Assembly (NCBI GenBank): GCA_022486625.1
Contig: JAKVKH010000015.1
Location: 1 to 64,000, forward strand
From: Butyrivibrio sp.
Lineage (GTDB): Bacteria; Bacillota; Clostridia; Lachnospirales; Lachnospiraceae
Direction of reading: 5' to 3'
Length of the DNA stretch: 64,000 nucleotides
In this document: in pieces, positions 38,980 through 48,700 of the stretch
Numbering within the stretch: the stretch's first letter is position 1
How the letters are laid out: every line of letters starts with the position of its first letter
Notes under the pieces: generated by a model
Told to the model about the DNA's origin: nothing
What the model saw: the letters and a program-made list of their open reading frames with translations, nothing else
Database searches by the model: none
Program-made: the position numbers and the translations under genes

Positions 38980-39333
38980 ATGGAAAAACTGGAAAAGATC
39001 GTAGAACAGGGTCTGTTATACGATTTCTATGGAGAACTTCTGACAGATCATCAGCGTAAGATATACGAAGATGCGGTATACAATGACATGTCACTGAGTG
39101 AAATTGCTGAAGAACAGGGTATCAGTAAACAGGGTGTTCATGATCTGATCAAACGTTGTACACACACACTGGAAGCCTATGAAGAAACACTTCATATGGT
39201 TGAGAAGTCAACCAGAATCCGAAGAGCGGCAGAACAGCTGGAACAGATGGCTGAAGATGAGCAGACAGCCCGGGAAGATCTGAACCGGCGGATTAAAGAG
39301 CTTTCAGAAATGATTTTGGAGGAACTGTCTTAA
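38980..39333 (+). CDS. ylxM: YlxM family SRP-associated DNA-binding-like protein
   Basis: 'YGELLTDHQRKIYEDAVYNDMSLSEIAEEQGISKQGVHDLIKRC'; immediately upstream of ffh. Confidence 0.93.
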   Translation: MEKLEKIVEQGLLYDFYGELLTDHQRKIYEDAVYNDMSLSEIAEEQGISKQGVHDLIKRCTHTLEAYEETLHMVEKSTRIRRAAEQLEQMAEDEQTAREDLNRRIKELSEMILEELS

Positions 39334-40703
39334 TGGCATTTGAAAGTCTCACCGATAAGCTGCAGAATGTGTTTAAAAACCTTCGGGGCAAAGGCCGTCT
39401 GTCTGAAGAAGACGTAAAGGCTGCCATGAAGGAAGTTAAAATGGCACTGCTCGAGGCAGACGTTAACTTCAAGGTAGTAAAACAGTTCATTGGTTCTGTA
39501 CAGGAACGTGCCGTCGGCGCAGATGTACTGAACGGACTGAATCCCGGACAGATGGTTATCAAGATCGTTAATGAAGAACTTGTTAATCTGATGGGATCAG
39601 AAACGACAGAACTTCAGTTTCAGCCTGGTAAGTCAATTACCGTGATTATGATGTGTGGTCTTCAGGGTGCCGGTAAAACAACGGCAGCGGCAAAAATTGC
39701 CGGGAAACTGAAAACCAGAGGTAAATTTCCTCTGCTGGTTGCCTGTGATGTTTACAGACCGGCAGCAATTGATCAGTTGCAGGTAAATGCCAGAAAGCTT
39801 CTGGTAGACTGCTTCTCCATGGGAACTGATGTCAGTCCTGTTGAAATTGCGAAAGCTTCCATTGATTATGCGCAGAAGCATAATCAGAATGTTGTTATAT
39901 TGGATACTGCAGGTCGTCTGCAGATTGATGAAGGCATGATGCAGGAGCTGGTAGATATCAAGGCTGCTGTAACTGTTCATCAGACCGTTCTCGTGGTAGA
40001 CGCCATGACCGGTCAGGCTGCAGTGGATGTTGCCACGCAGTTTAATGAAAAGGTCGGCATTGACGGAATCATCCTGTCAAAGATGGATGGTGATACACGA
40101 GGCGGTGCGGCGCTTTCCGCAAGAGCAGTAACCGGTAAACCGATTCTCTATGTCGGCATGGGAGAGAAACTGACAGATCTGGAGCAGTTTTATCCTGATC
40201 GGATGGTCAGTAGAATTCTTGGCATGGGAGATGTCCTTTCTCTGATTGATAAAGCAGTAGAGGCCAATCAGGAACGGGATGAAGAAAAGGATAAGGAAAT
40301 GACTTCCCGCATGAAAAAGGGGAAGTTTGATTTTGAAATGTATCTGGAAAGTATGAAACAGATGCGTAAGATGGGCGGCCTTGCAAGTATCATGGGTATG
40401 CTTCCCGGAATGGGTAAGATCAGTCCGGATCAGATGCCTGATGAAAAAGAACTGGCACATATGGAAGCCATTGTTCTGAGCATGACGCCGGCAGAACGTA
40501 AGAATCCAAAGCTTTTGTCTCCGCAACGCAAACTTCGTATTGCAAACGGATCAGGAAATGATATTACTGTGGTAAACCGCTTTATCAAACAGTTTACACA
40601 GGCTCAGAAAATGATGAAGCAGATGCCTGGAATGATGAAGGGGCATGGCGGTTTCGGAAAGCTCGGCGGTTCGATGGGACTTGGCGGCGGTAAATTCTTT
40701 TAA
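39333..40703 (+). CDS. ffh: Signal recognition particle protein Ffh
   Basis: 'GLQGAGKTTAAAKIAGKL', 'DTAGRLQIDEGMMQEL', Met-rich M domain. Confidence 0.98.
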   Translation: MAFESLTDKLQNVFKNLRGKGRLSEEDVKAAMKEVKMALLEADVNFKVVKQFIGSVQERAVGADVLNGLNPGQMVIKIVNEELVNLMGSETTELQFQPGKSITVIMMCGLQGAGKTTAAAKIAGKLKTRGKFPLLVACDVYRPAAIDQLQVNARKLLVDCFSMGTDVSPVEIAKASIDYAQKHNQNVVILDTAGRLQIDEGMMQELVDIKAAVTVHQTVLVVDAMTGQAAVDVATQFNEKVGIDGIILSKMDGDTRGGAALSARAVTGKPILYVGMGEKLTDLEQFYPDRMVSRILGMGDVLSLIDKAVEANQERDEEKDKEMTSRMKKGKFDFEMYLESMKQMRKMGGLASIMGMLPGMGKISPDQMPDEKELAHMEAIVLSMTPAERKNPKLLSPQRKLRIANGSGNDITVVNRFIKQFTQAQKMMKQMPGMMKGHGGFGKLGGSMGLGGGKFF

Positions 40704-40776
40704 ATATGTTCACAGCGATTTAAGCTGTATTCATATAGATAACAATTATTTATTTTTTTAATGGAGGAAATTTAAA

Positions 40777-41022
40777 ATGGCAGTAAAGATCAGATTAAGA
40801 AGAATTGGTAAGAAGAAGAATCCTTTCTACAGAATCATTGTTTCCGATTCCAAGTTCCCTGTAGCAGGAAAGTTCATCGAAGAAATCGGAACATTCGATC
40901 CGAATACAGATCCGAGCACATGCAAGGTTGATGCAGAGCTTGCAAAGAAGTGGCTTGCAAATGGTGCTCAGCCGACAGATACAGTCAGCAAGATCTTCAA
41001 GCAGGCTGGTATTGTAAAGTAA
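40777..41022 (+). CDS. rpsP: Ribosomal protein bS16
   Basis: '[40 protein letters not shown]'. Confidence 0.97.
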   Translation: MAVKIRLRRIGKKKNPFYRIIVSDSKFPVAGKFIEEIGTFDPNTDPSTCKVDAELAKKWLANGAQPTDTVSKIFKQAGIVK

Positions 41023-41074
41023 TCTGCGACCAGGTATTTACGAATAACCGATTGCCGGAGGTGGACACATACAC

Positions 41075-41302
41075 ATGAAAGAATTAGTGGAAGTAATTGC
41101 AAAAGCGCTTGTCGATAATCCGGATGAAGTTGTGGTAACCGAGAGAGAAGATGGCCGCAATGTGACAATCGAACTGCATGTTGCAGCTTCTGATATGGGC
41201 AAGGTTATCGGAAAGCAGGGACGTATTGCAAAGGCAATCCGTTCAGTAGTAAAAGCAGCATCAACAAAAGATAATATCAAGGTTGATGTTGAAATTGTCT
41301 GA
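41075..41302 (+). CDS. khpA: KH-domain RNA-binding protein KhpA
   Basis: 75 aa, 'LHVAASDMGKVIGKQGRIAKAIRSVVKAAS'; position between rpsP and trmD. Confidence 0.92.
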   Translation: MKELVEVIAKALVDNPDEVVVTEREDGRNVTIELHVAASDMGKVIGKQGRIAKAIRSVVKAASTKDNIKVDVEIV

Positions 41303-41316
41303 ACAGTTTTTGACTT

Positions 41317-41347
41317 ATAAAGCCGGATGGAATACATCCGGCTTTAT
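41317..41347 (+). terminator. Strong hairpin between khpA and trmD (weak U tract)
   Basis: ATAAAGCCGGATG-GAATA-CATCCGGCTTTAT, 13-bp perfect stem. Confidence 0.55.
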
Positions 41348-41367
41348 TTACGGTATTGAGGTATCAA

Positions 41368-42132
41368 ATGAATTTTCATATTATGACATTATTTCCCGAA
41401 ATGGTTACGCAGGGACTGGAAACAAGTATTCTGGGACGTGCCACTGAGAAAAAGCTGATTACAGTTGATTCAGTGAATATCCGGGATTATACAGCGGATT
41501 TAAGGCATCGTAAGGTAGATGATTATACATATGGAGGCGGCGCAGGTATGCTGATGCAGGCGCAGCCAGTTTATGACTGCTGGAAAGCAGTGGAAGCACG
41601 TATTCATGAGAAAACAACATCTCCGGAGAAAACAAGGGTTATTTATGTGACGCCTCAGGGGCAGGTTTTCAATCAGCATATGGCAGAGAATTTTTCAAAA
41701 GAGGAAGATCTTATTTTTCTATGCGGACATTATGAAGGTGTGGATGAACGTGTACTTGAAGAAATTGTTACTGATTATGTTTCTATCGGCGATTATGTAC
41801 TGACGGGAGGCGAGCTTCCTGCGATGGTAATGATTGATGCCATTTCCAGGCTGGTTCCCGGAGTGCTGAATAATGATGCATCTGCAGAAACAGAGTCTTT
41901 TCATGAAGATCTGCTGGAATATCCACAGTATTCAAGACCGGAGGAATGGATGGGCAGAAAGGTACCTGATGTTCTGCTATCCGGAGATCATGCGAAGGTA
42001 GATGCATGGAGACTGGAACAGTCCGTGGAACGGACAAGACTGCGCAGACCGGATCTGTATGAAAAATGGCTGGCTGCACACCCGCCAAAACCGGAAAAGA
42101 GAAAGAGACGCCGGAAGAAGGAGAGCGAATGA
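41368..42132 (+). CDS. trmD: tRNA (guanine37-N1)-methyltransferase
   Basis: 'MTLFPEMV', 'DDYTYGGGAGMLMQ', 'LCGHYEGVDERV', 'SIGDYVLTGGELPAM'. Confidence 0.97.
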   Translation: MNFHIMTLFPEMVTQGLETSILGRATEKKLITVDSVNIRDYTADLRHRKVDDYTYGGGAGMLMQAQPVYDCWKAVEARIHEKTTSPEKTRVIYVTPQGQVFNQHMAENFSKEEDLIFLCGHYEGVDERVLEEIVTDYVSIGDYVLTGGELPAMVMIDAISRLVPGVLNNDASAETESFHEDLLEYPQYSRPEEWMGRKVPDVLLSGDHAKVDAWRLEQSVERTRLRRPDLYEKWLAAHPPKPEKRKRRRKKESE

Positions 42133-42644
42133 CAGAAGTATTTCAGGTAGGCGTAATTGCATCCACACATGGAATCGCCGGGGAAGTAAATGTATTTCCG
42201 ACAACGGACGATCCGCAGCGCTTTAAAAAGCTGAAGAAAGTGACGTTGGATACAGGAAAAGATGGGATTAAAGAGCTTGAAATTGAGCACGTCAAGTTTT
42301 TCAAAAAATTTGTCATTGTGAAATTCAAAGGCTGGGATTCCATTAATGATGTAGAGAAATTCAGAGGGAAAGAACTGACAATTACCAGAGATCAGGCAGT
42401 CAGCCTGGCTCCCGGAGAATATTTTGCAGCAGATCTGATCGGATTAAAGATCATGGATGAAGATGGCAAAGAACTGGGTACGCTTAAAGATGTCATGAAT
42501 ACCGGTGCAAATGATGTTTATGAGATGGCATCCGCAGATGGCAGCGGATCCGTAATGATCCCTGCCATAAAGGACTGTATCCTCAGAATTGATCTGGATG
42601 CCGGGGTGATGATAATTCATGTCATGGACGGACTATTGGATTAA
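42129..42644 (+). CDS. rimM: Ribosome maturation factor RimM
   Basis: 'FQVGVIASTHGIAGEVNVFPTTDDPQRF'; ATG at 42129 overlapping the trmD stop. Confidence 0.93.
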   Translation: MTEVFQVGVIASTHGIAGEVNVFPTTDDPQRFKKLKKVTLDTGKDGIKELEIEHVKFFKKFVIVKFKGWDSINDVEKFRGKELTITRDQAVSLAPGEYFAADLIGLKIMDEDGKELGTLKDVMNTGANDVYEMASADGSGSVMIPAIKDCILRIDLDAGVMIIHVMDGLLD

Positions 42645-43575
42645 AAGCAGCTTCTCTGGCATATTCCTGCATCTGCATGATTTCTGTATCTGTAAAGCCA
42701 AACATTTCTTTTGCAATACGGATTTCGTTTGCGAGGCATGTGCCGGAGACCGTACGGTTATCAGAGTTTAAAGTTACTTTTACGCCGGCATCAAAGAGCC
42801 TGCGGATAGGATGCTCTTTTTCGGAAGCAAAACAGTGAGTATCAAAATTGCTTTTCAGGCACACTTCAAGAGTGGTGCCTTTTTTTATGAGTTCTTCTAT
42901 CAGAGATGGATCTTCAATGGCGCGGACGCCGTGTCCGATTCTTTTTGCACCAAAAGAAAGGGCTGTGCGGATACTGTCCGGTCCTGCAGCTTCGCCGGCA
43001 TGGATGGTAAAAGGAATATCGAGGGAGGCAGCGAGTCGGAAGAGATCGGCATAATCTGCAGTTGGAAAGATCGCTTCTGCGCCGGCCAAATCTATGCCGC
43101 AGACAATGTCTCCACGCAGCATGGCGGCAGTTTTTATGGTTTCCGTATTTTCTTTTTTCAGATTTTTTCCTCTCATACAGCAGAGAATCAGACCAATCCG
43201 TATATCCGGATACTTCTGCATGGCTTTTCTCGCACCCTGCACGGCCGCGATGGTAACTGCTTTCTGAGAAAGTCCCTGATGCGTCAGCGGCGCCGGTGCA
43301 AATCTGAGTTCGGCGTAAGTGAGTCCTTCATGGAACAGATCTTCTGCCAGTTCATATACGGCTCTTTCAAGCGCCTCTTCTGTCTGCAGCAGCTGAAGCG
43401 GCAATGAGAAACAGTCCAGATATGCAGTCAGTGAGGTGCAACTGTCTGGAACGGTCAGCCGCCTGGCAATATTTTCAGCATTGATTTTCGGGTCAACATC
43501 AGACTGAAGCTGTGCCAGCTGTAATACCGTGGAAGGCCGGAGAGAACCGTCAAGATGAAGATGTAATTCGTACAT
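42622..43575 (-). CDS. add: Adenosine deaminase family protein
   Basis: 'ELHLHLDGSLRPST', 'FTIHAGEAAG', 'RIGHGVRAIEDP', 'TLNSDNRTVSGT'. Confidence 0.92.
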   Translation of the reverse strand: MYELHLHLDGSLRPSTVLQLAQLQSDVDPKINAENIARRLTVPDSCTSLTAYLDCFSLPLQLLQTEEALERAVYELAEDLFHEGLTYAELRFAPAPLTHQGLSQKAVTIAAVQGARKAMQKYPDIRIGLILCCMRGKNLKKENTETIKTAAMLRGDIVCGIDLAGAEAIFPTADYADLFRLAASLDIPFTIHAGEAAGPDSIRTALSFGAKRIGHGVRAIEDPSLIEELIKKGTTLEVCLKSNFDTHCFASEKEHPIRRLFDAGVKVTLNSDNRTVSGTCLANEIRIAKEMFGFTDTEIMQMQEYAREAAFNPIVRP

Positions 43576-43805
43576 ATAACCTCTTTTCATGAATCTGAAT
43601 TTAGTCTGCCTGTAAATGAGAACTGAGGAGTATTATAACAGATTCGCTTTATTTTAATGACAGTTTAATAAAAGAATAATTCATAATTTTAAAATGATCA
43701 AATTATTGGCCAATAGTAATCGGTATGACATGTTGTTATTAATAAATTAATAGTGCATAATTATATTACAAAGATATTTGCCATACCATTTCAAGGGGGA
43801 AGAGG

Positions 43806-44591
43806 ATGGAAGAGAAGAACAGGATTTACTTTGCACGGACATATCGGCGTCTGAAGGCAAATATATGGAAAGGATTCCTTTATGTTCTGTTTCTTGTCTT
43901 ACCGTGTTTCCTTTGGATATTATTTAATATTCACATGTTGACATTCACAATTTCAAAAATTGCGACGCGGATTCTTGGAAGGGAATTTCCCGGAGTCAGC
44001 ATGACAATCAGAGAAAGCAGCTATTCCATATTGGGAACAATGGCATACATTGACATGCCGGATATTTATCCAAATCTGCCATTTATCCTTCTGAATATTC
44101 TGACTGTGGTGATATTGATCCTTTTTCTTGGCTCCGGGAGAAGAAAAGGGAAACCGATTGCCATATTTTTTATGTTGAGCCTTTTAATACATATGATCAC
44201 CTGTGTCTATTTTCTGTTTGCACAAACTGAATTTCCATATTCAATCGGACAGTTCTCTGATCTTTACATGAAACAGCAGATCGGAATCTGGATTACATTT
44301 ACAATCCTTGCCGGAATTGTGACAGGGTTTCTTGGCGGGCGGGGGTATTTATACAAGGTTCTTGCGTTTGCCACAATTATGATCTATTCCATTCTTTTTG
44401 GCGGAATAAGATACATTCTTTTTCTGTATATACTACACAGATTTTCTTTATTGTACATGGGACTGATGTTTTTCTCTTTTGGACCTCTATTTGATTTCCT
44501 GTATCTGGTTGCCATTTACGCGCTGCTGACAGATAAGCTTACCAGAATGTATGATTCACAGAAAGGGAGAGCGGAGTGGAAATGGTCATAG
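43806..44591 (+). CDS. Polytopic membrane protein of unknown function, first gene of the surface-polymer operon
   Basis: 261 aa, about 6-7 TMs; GGGGGAAGAGG RBS; overlaps the next gene. Confidence 0.75.
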   Translation: MEEKNRIYFARTYRRLKANIWKGFLYVLFLVLPCFLWILFNIHMLTFTISKIATRILGREFPGVSMTIRESSYSILGTMAYIDMPDIYPNLPFILLNILTVVILILFLGSGRRKGKPIAIFFMLSLLIHMITCVYFLFAQTEFPYSIGQFSDLYMKQQIGIWITFTILAGIVTGFLGGRGYLYKVLAFATIMIYSILFGGIRYILFLYILHRFSLLYMGLMFFSFGPLFDFLYLVAIYALLTDKLTRMYDSQKGRAEWKWS

Positions 44592-45850
44592 CAATTATGA
44601 AAGCATATATGATTTTTGTCATAATATTGATGCTTGTTTATACAGTAAGACATTTTCTGTTTGCAATTAATCGTTTATTTGGTAAACAACGTCTGTATTA
44701 TGAAGATATTTATTCCAGCAGAATGAAGAAAGTATCGATACTGATCCCCATGCACAATGAGGAACAGGTTCTTGACTTTGTTCTTCAATCTCTTCTGCAA
44801 TGCGATTATGACAGGGACCGGTTGGAAATTATTCCGATTAATGATAATTCAACGGATCATACAAAGGAACTTTTGGATAAATATCATGAAAAATATGAGT
44901 TTATAAGACCGTTACACAGAAACTGTGCGGACAGAGGAAAGCCGGCAGCATTAAATGATGCCATGAAGATTGCAAGGGGAGAGATTATCATTGTCTTTGA
45001 TGCAGATTACCGACCGGCAAGAGATATGATCAAACAGCTTGCAATTGCGTTGGAGGATCCGGAAGTCGGCGCTGTAATGGGGAGAGTAATTCCATATAAT
45101 ACAAATACAAATCTGCTGACAAGATTAATTAATCTGGAGCGTTCGGGTGGGTATCAGGTTGATCAACAGGCGAGATATAATCTGAGAACAATTCCGCAGT
45201 ACGGAGGAACTGTAGGTGCTTTTCGCAAGGACCTGATGATTGAAATGGGAGGCTTTAATCCAAAAGTTCTTGCCGAAGACACCGAGCTTACGTATCGTCT
45301 TTATACTAACGGCTGGAAGGTAATCTATGCGAATTCAGCTGAATGTTATGAAGAAGCGCCTGAGACCTGGGAAGTTAGAGGACGGCAGATCAGAAGATGG
45401 TCAAGAGGGCATAATGAGGTATTATTCAGATATCTGCTGAAGACGATTTTTTCTCCAAACATGACTTTCAGAGAGAAAACAGACGGAATATTGTTACTAT
45501 TTGTTTATGCAGTCCCTTTTTTTCTGCTGATTGGTCATGGCGTTTCCATTGCCTTGTTTTTTCTGGGTAATATGAATCTGCTGGCAGGCTGGTGGGTACT
45601 TCTTTTTATCGGAGTATATTGCTCGTTTGGAAATTTTGCACCATTTTATGAAATCGGTACAGCGCTGATGCTGGATGGGGTAGCAGGAGAGGCGCGTTTA
45701 CTTCCGCTGATCATGTTCAATTTCTATTTTTACATGTGGAATATCAGCCTGGGTTTTACAGATGCAATTGCGGATGTGGTAACACATCGGAAGGTAAAAT
45801 GGGCAAAGACTGCCAGATTCATTAATAAAGAAGAAAAAGAGGGGACTTAA
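44576..45850 (+). CDS. Processive family 2 glycosyltransferase
   Basis: 'SILIPMHNEEQVLDFVLQSLL', 'VFDADYRPA', 'AEDTELTYRLY', 'RQIRRWSRGHNEV'; C-terminal TMs. Confidence 0.93.
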   Translation: MEMVIAIMKAYMIFVIILMLVYTVRHFLFAINRLFGKQRLYYEDIYSSRMKKVSILIPMHNEEQVLDFVLQSLLQCDYDRDRLEIIPINDNSTDHTKELLDKYHEKYEFIRPLHRNCADRGKPAALNDAMKIARGEIIIVFDADYRPARDMIKQLAIALEDPEVGAVMGRVIPYNTNTNLLTRLINLERSGGYQVDQQARYNLRTIPQYGGTVGAFRKDLMIEMGGFNPKVLAEDTELTYRLYTNGWKVIYANSAECYEEAPETWEVRGRQIRRWSRGHNEVLFRYLLKTIFSPNMTFREKTDGILLLFVYAVPFFLLIGHGVSIALFFLGNMNLLAGWWVLLFIGVYCSFGNFAPFYEIGTALMLDGVAGEARLLPLIMFNFYFYMWNISLGFTDAIADVVTHRKVKWAKTARFINKEEKEGT

Positions 45851-45852
45851 GT

Positions 45853-47550
45853 ATGCAGGATATCGTTTTATTGACAGTACTGTTTATTATAATGCTTACG
45901 GGGCCGATCTTTTTTTCTGCAATTTATTTCAAAAAACATAAGGGAAGTATATTACATATTAATCAGGATCGTGTCAGGGACGAACGTTATTTTGGTAAAT
46001 CTTTTGCAGCAATGATAAGGAACAGAATCGGATCAGCAGAGAATGGAGAAATTCAGCTTTCAAAGAATGAGCCATACATTGATGCTGACAGGCATCCTGA
46101 ATACCCGGAAACTGTAGGGGAACTTGTAATAGCCAGAAAGAGTGTTTTTTCAGTACCGCATGGAGTATATAAATTTGAAAAAGAAATATACAGTGGTCAA
46201 AATGCAATTCTGACGCAGGAGCATCTCAGAATCCGGGCGATTTACTCTGCAGATAAAATGATTCTGGGGCGTGGTATATCCGTTATGCGCTGGGTGGATG
46301 CAGAAAGCACACTTGCTGTTTATGATGACTGTGACCTTGGAATCAGTGCGAGTGCCGGAAAAGGTATGAGTATAGGCACAAATTGCAGGTTCAGGAGAAT
46401 TTATGCTCCGGAAGTCAGAATTGGACAATATCCAGATAAGCAGATAGATCCGATGAAGGATAGAGATCCGAGGATACTTAGACTGCCGATCAAAACAGAA
46501 AGTGTCAATCGAAGATATATCAGCAAGGATTTGATTAATGAAGAAGGAATTGTAGAAAATACAATTATTTCATGGAGCAGTGTGGAAGTAATTGAGGGCG
46601 TTATTATTCAGGGAGATGTCCGCTCTCACCATGGCGTCAGACTTTGTCAGAAAGCAGTTGTCTGTGGCAATATTTTTGCTGAGAATGATATTCTTCTTGA
46701 AAAAAATTCTGTAGTGCTTGGCAATGTATTCTCACAGGGGAAAATAATTGTAGAAGATGGTGTAATGATTGGGCAGAAGGGGAGAATATGTTCAGTAATT
46801 GCACGCAGATCAATTACTTTTGGATGTGATGTATTTCTATATGGTTATGCCAGTTGTGAGGAAGGCGGCGTGATTGTACAGAATTCAGAGAGTAAAGATA
46901 ATATATCTGAAAAGCAGTATGGTTTTCTTGATGAACCGGAATTGCTTACGGTTCTTTCATTTAAAGATGTTTATGATTATGAGCATGTTGATCAGCAAGG
47001 CTTCCGGAAAAGAAAGAGACTTGCGAAGGTTACAATTCCGGAGGGTGCATTGCAGATACCGGAAAGCATGTTTTTCGATTGCGAAAAATTAGAAAAGGTG
47101 ATATTGCCGACAAGCATTCAGCAGATCAATGATTATGCATTTGCAGACTGTTTTCTGCTTAATGATCTGGAAAACTTTTGTCGGATGCAGATTACTGAAA
47201 TTGGTGTATCTGCATTTGAAAACTGCAGAATGATTAAAAAATTAAAAATACCAGATACTGTTGTAACGATTCACGGAGCAGCATTTGCCGATTGCGATAA
47301 TCTTGCAGATATCAGATTCAGTGATAAATCTGCACTTGAAAGAATTGAAGATCATTGTTTCCGAAACTGTAGTTCATTGCGTGAATTATGGATACCTGAT
47401 CAGGTTAAAAAAATCGGAATCAGTGCTTTCAGAGGATGCTCCGGATTAAAGAAGCTGTCATTACCTCAGTGTTGTATGAATGAACCAGGGGTAATTCAAC
47501 TTCAGAAAGATGGATTTACGGGAGAAATTGAAATCAGAGAGTTCAGCTGA
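45853..47550 (+). CDS. Membrane-anchored beta-helix (bactofilin-like) plus BspA-type leucine-rich repeat protein
   Basis: N-terminal TM followed by KKHK; 'VIIQGDVRSHHGVRL...VVCGNIFAENDILLEKNSVVLGNVFSQGKIIVEDGVMIG'; LRR_5-type repeats 'IPDTVVTIHGAAFADCDNL'. Confidence 0.75.
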   Translation: MQDIVLLTVLFIIMLTGPIFFSAIYFKKHKGSILHINQDRVRDERYFGKSFAAMIRNRIGSAENGEIQLSKNEPYIDADRHPEYPETVGELVIARKSVFSVPHGVYKFEKEIYSGQNAILTQEHLRIRAIYSADKMILGRGISVMRWVDAESTLAVYDDCDLGISASAGKGMSIGTNCRFRRIYAPEVRIGQYPDKQIDPMKDRDPRILRLPIKTESVNRRYISKDLINEEGIVENTIISWSSVEVIEGVIIQGDVRSHHGVRLCQKAVVCGNIFAENDILLEKNSVVLGNVFSQGKIIVEDGVMIGQKGRICSVIARRSITFGCDVFLYGYASCEEGGVIVQNSESKDNISEKQYGFLDEPELLTVLSFKDVYDYEHVDQQGFRKRKRLAKVTIPEGALQIPESMFFDCEKLEKVILPTSIQQINDYAFADCFLLNDLENFCRMQITEIGVSAFENCRMIKKLKIPDTVVTIHGAAFADCDNLADIRFSDKSALERIEDHCFRNCSSLRELWIPDQVKKIGISAFRGCSGLKKLSLPQCCMNEPGVIQLQKDGFTGEIEIREFS

Positions 47551-48700
47551 AAAAATAAACGGAGATGCCGAAGACGTGAATATAAATTTTGATAAGAAAA
47601 AACTTTTGGTGATTTTCCTGCTTTGTATCATAATGCTTACTTTACTGTATCCGACAGATCAGCTTGTGAATTCGACCTATTTAAATACAGAAAGCTGTAA
47701 AAAAAAGAAGGAGATGGGAAAAGATCAGTACAATAATGCAGGTTTGCTAAATGGACAGAAACTGTCAGATGAACTTTTGGAGGATAAAAAGTATGTGATT
47801 TATCCGGATCGTGTTTTTTTGCATTTTGATTATCACAGAAGTTATGCGGATCAGAGCGCAAGGCTGGGGAATGCATTGAAGAAGGCAATCGGAACCTGCA
47901 GACTCTATATAATGCCGGCACCAATGAGAGTGTTTACAGAGGAAACAGGAAAGAGCGATTTGGATAATTATACTTTGTTTATGGAAGAAATCGGTCAGCA
48001 TCTGAATCCAGGAATATATCTTGTAGATACATTTCCGGATATCTCAGCACATCAGGATGAATATGTGTTTTTCAGAACCGAAAATTCATGGACAGCAAGA
48101 GGTGCATATTATGGATGCAGGGATCTTTTTGAACTTATGGGAAAAGATATACCGGAAATTGAGAAATATAATGAATATATGTTCAGACCCTTCTGGGGGA
48201 CGACAAGGCATGAATGCAAGGAGGAATATTCAAAAGATTCAGCAATTTATAAAAGCCTGAAGAATATTGAGGAGGATCCGTTGTATTTTTATCTGTCTCC
48301 GAAGTCGGAAAATAGAGAGGAAATTGTTGAAGAAAATTCAGCAGGAGAAATGATCAGGACAAAAAAACCGATGATTACGACAGAAACGGTCGGACTTGGG
48401 GCTTTTGTGGGAAATGATTATGAATATGCCATAGTAGATGGAAAAGGTGCAAAGACCATACTTGTTATTTGTGACAGAACTGGAAATGTGATGGTACCGT
48501 TTCTGGCGGATGAATTCAGAAAAGTATATGTGATTAATATTGAACGTGCGGATGTGACAGCGGAAGAAATCCGGAATATTATAAAGGAGTACGAAGTTTC
48601 AGATGTGCTATGGGTACAGAATGTTCTCAGAATGGGAGATGGGGAATACTGTAAGGTGTTAAATTCAATTATCAGTGATGAAATGGAGAATGAAAAATGA
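47510..48700 (+). CDS. DHHW/AlgX-like SGNH-fold protein, catalytic motif apparently lost
   Basis: 'DEYVFFRTENSWTARGAYYGCRDLFELMG' and 'ILVICDRTGNVMVPFLADEFRKVYVINIE...VSDVLWVQNV' resemble the DHHW-family blocks. Confidence 0.7.
   Translation: MDLREKLKSESSAEKINGDAEDVNINFDKKKLLVIFLLCIIMLTLLYPTDQLVNSTYLNTESCKKKKEMGKDQYNNAGLLNGQKLSDELLEDKKYVIYPDRVFLHFDYHRSYADQSARLGNALKKAIGTCRLYIMPAPMRVFTEETGKSDLDNYTLFMEEIGQHLNPGIYLVDTFPDISAHQDEYVFFRTENSWTARGAYYGCRDLFELMGKDIPEIEKYNEYMFRPFWGTTRHECKEEYSKDSAIYKSLKNIEEDPLYFYLSPKSENREEIVEENSAGEMIRTKKPMITTETVGLGAFVGNDYEYAIVDGKGAKTILVICDRTGNVMVPFLADEFRKVYVINIERADVTAEEIRNIIKEYEVSDVLWVQNVLRMGDGEYCKVLNSIISDEMENEK

Noticed and set aside
42811-43407. 198-aa plus-strand ORF opposite adenosine deaminase
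   Set aside because: Minus-strand Add has clear catalytic motifs; the plus-strand ORF shows no recognisable domain.
43806-44591. Second exosortase-like protein at the start of the polymer operon
   Set aside because: Polytopic with Arg/His residues, but no Cys in the expected exosortase position; left as unknown membrane protein.
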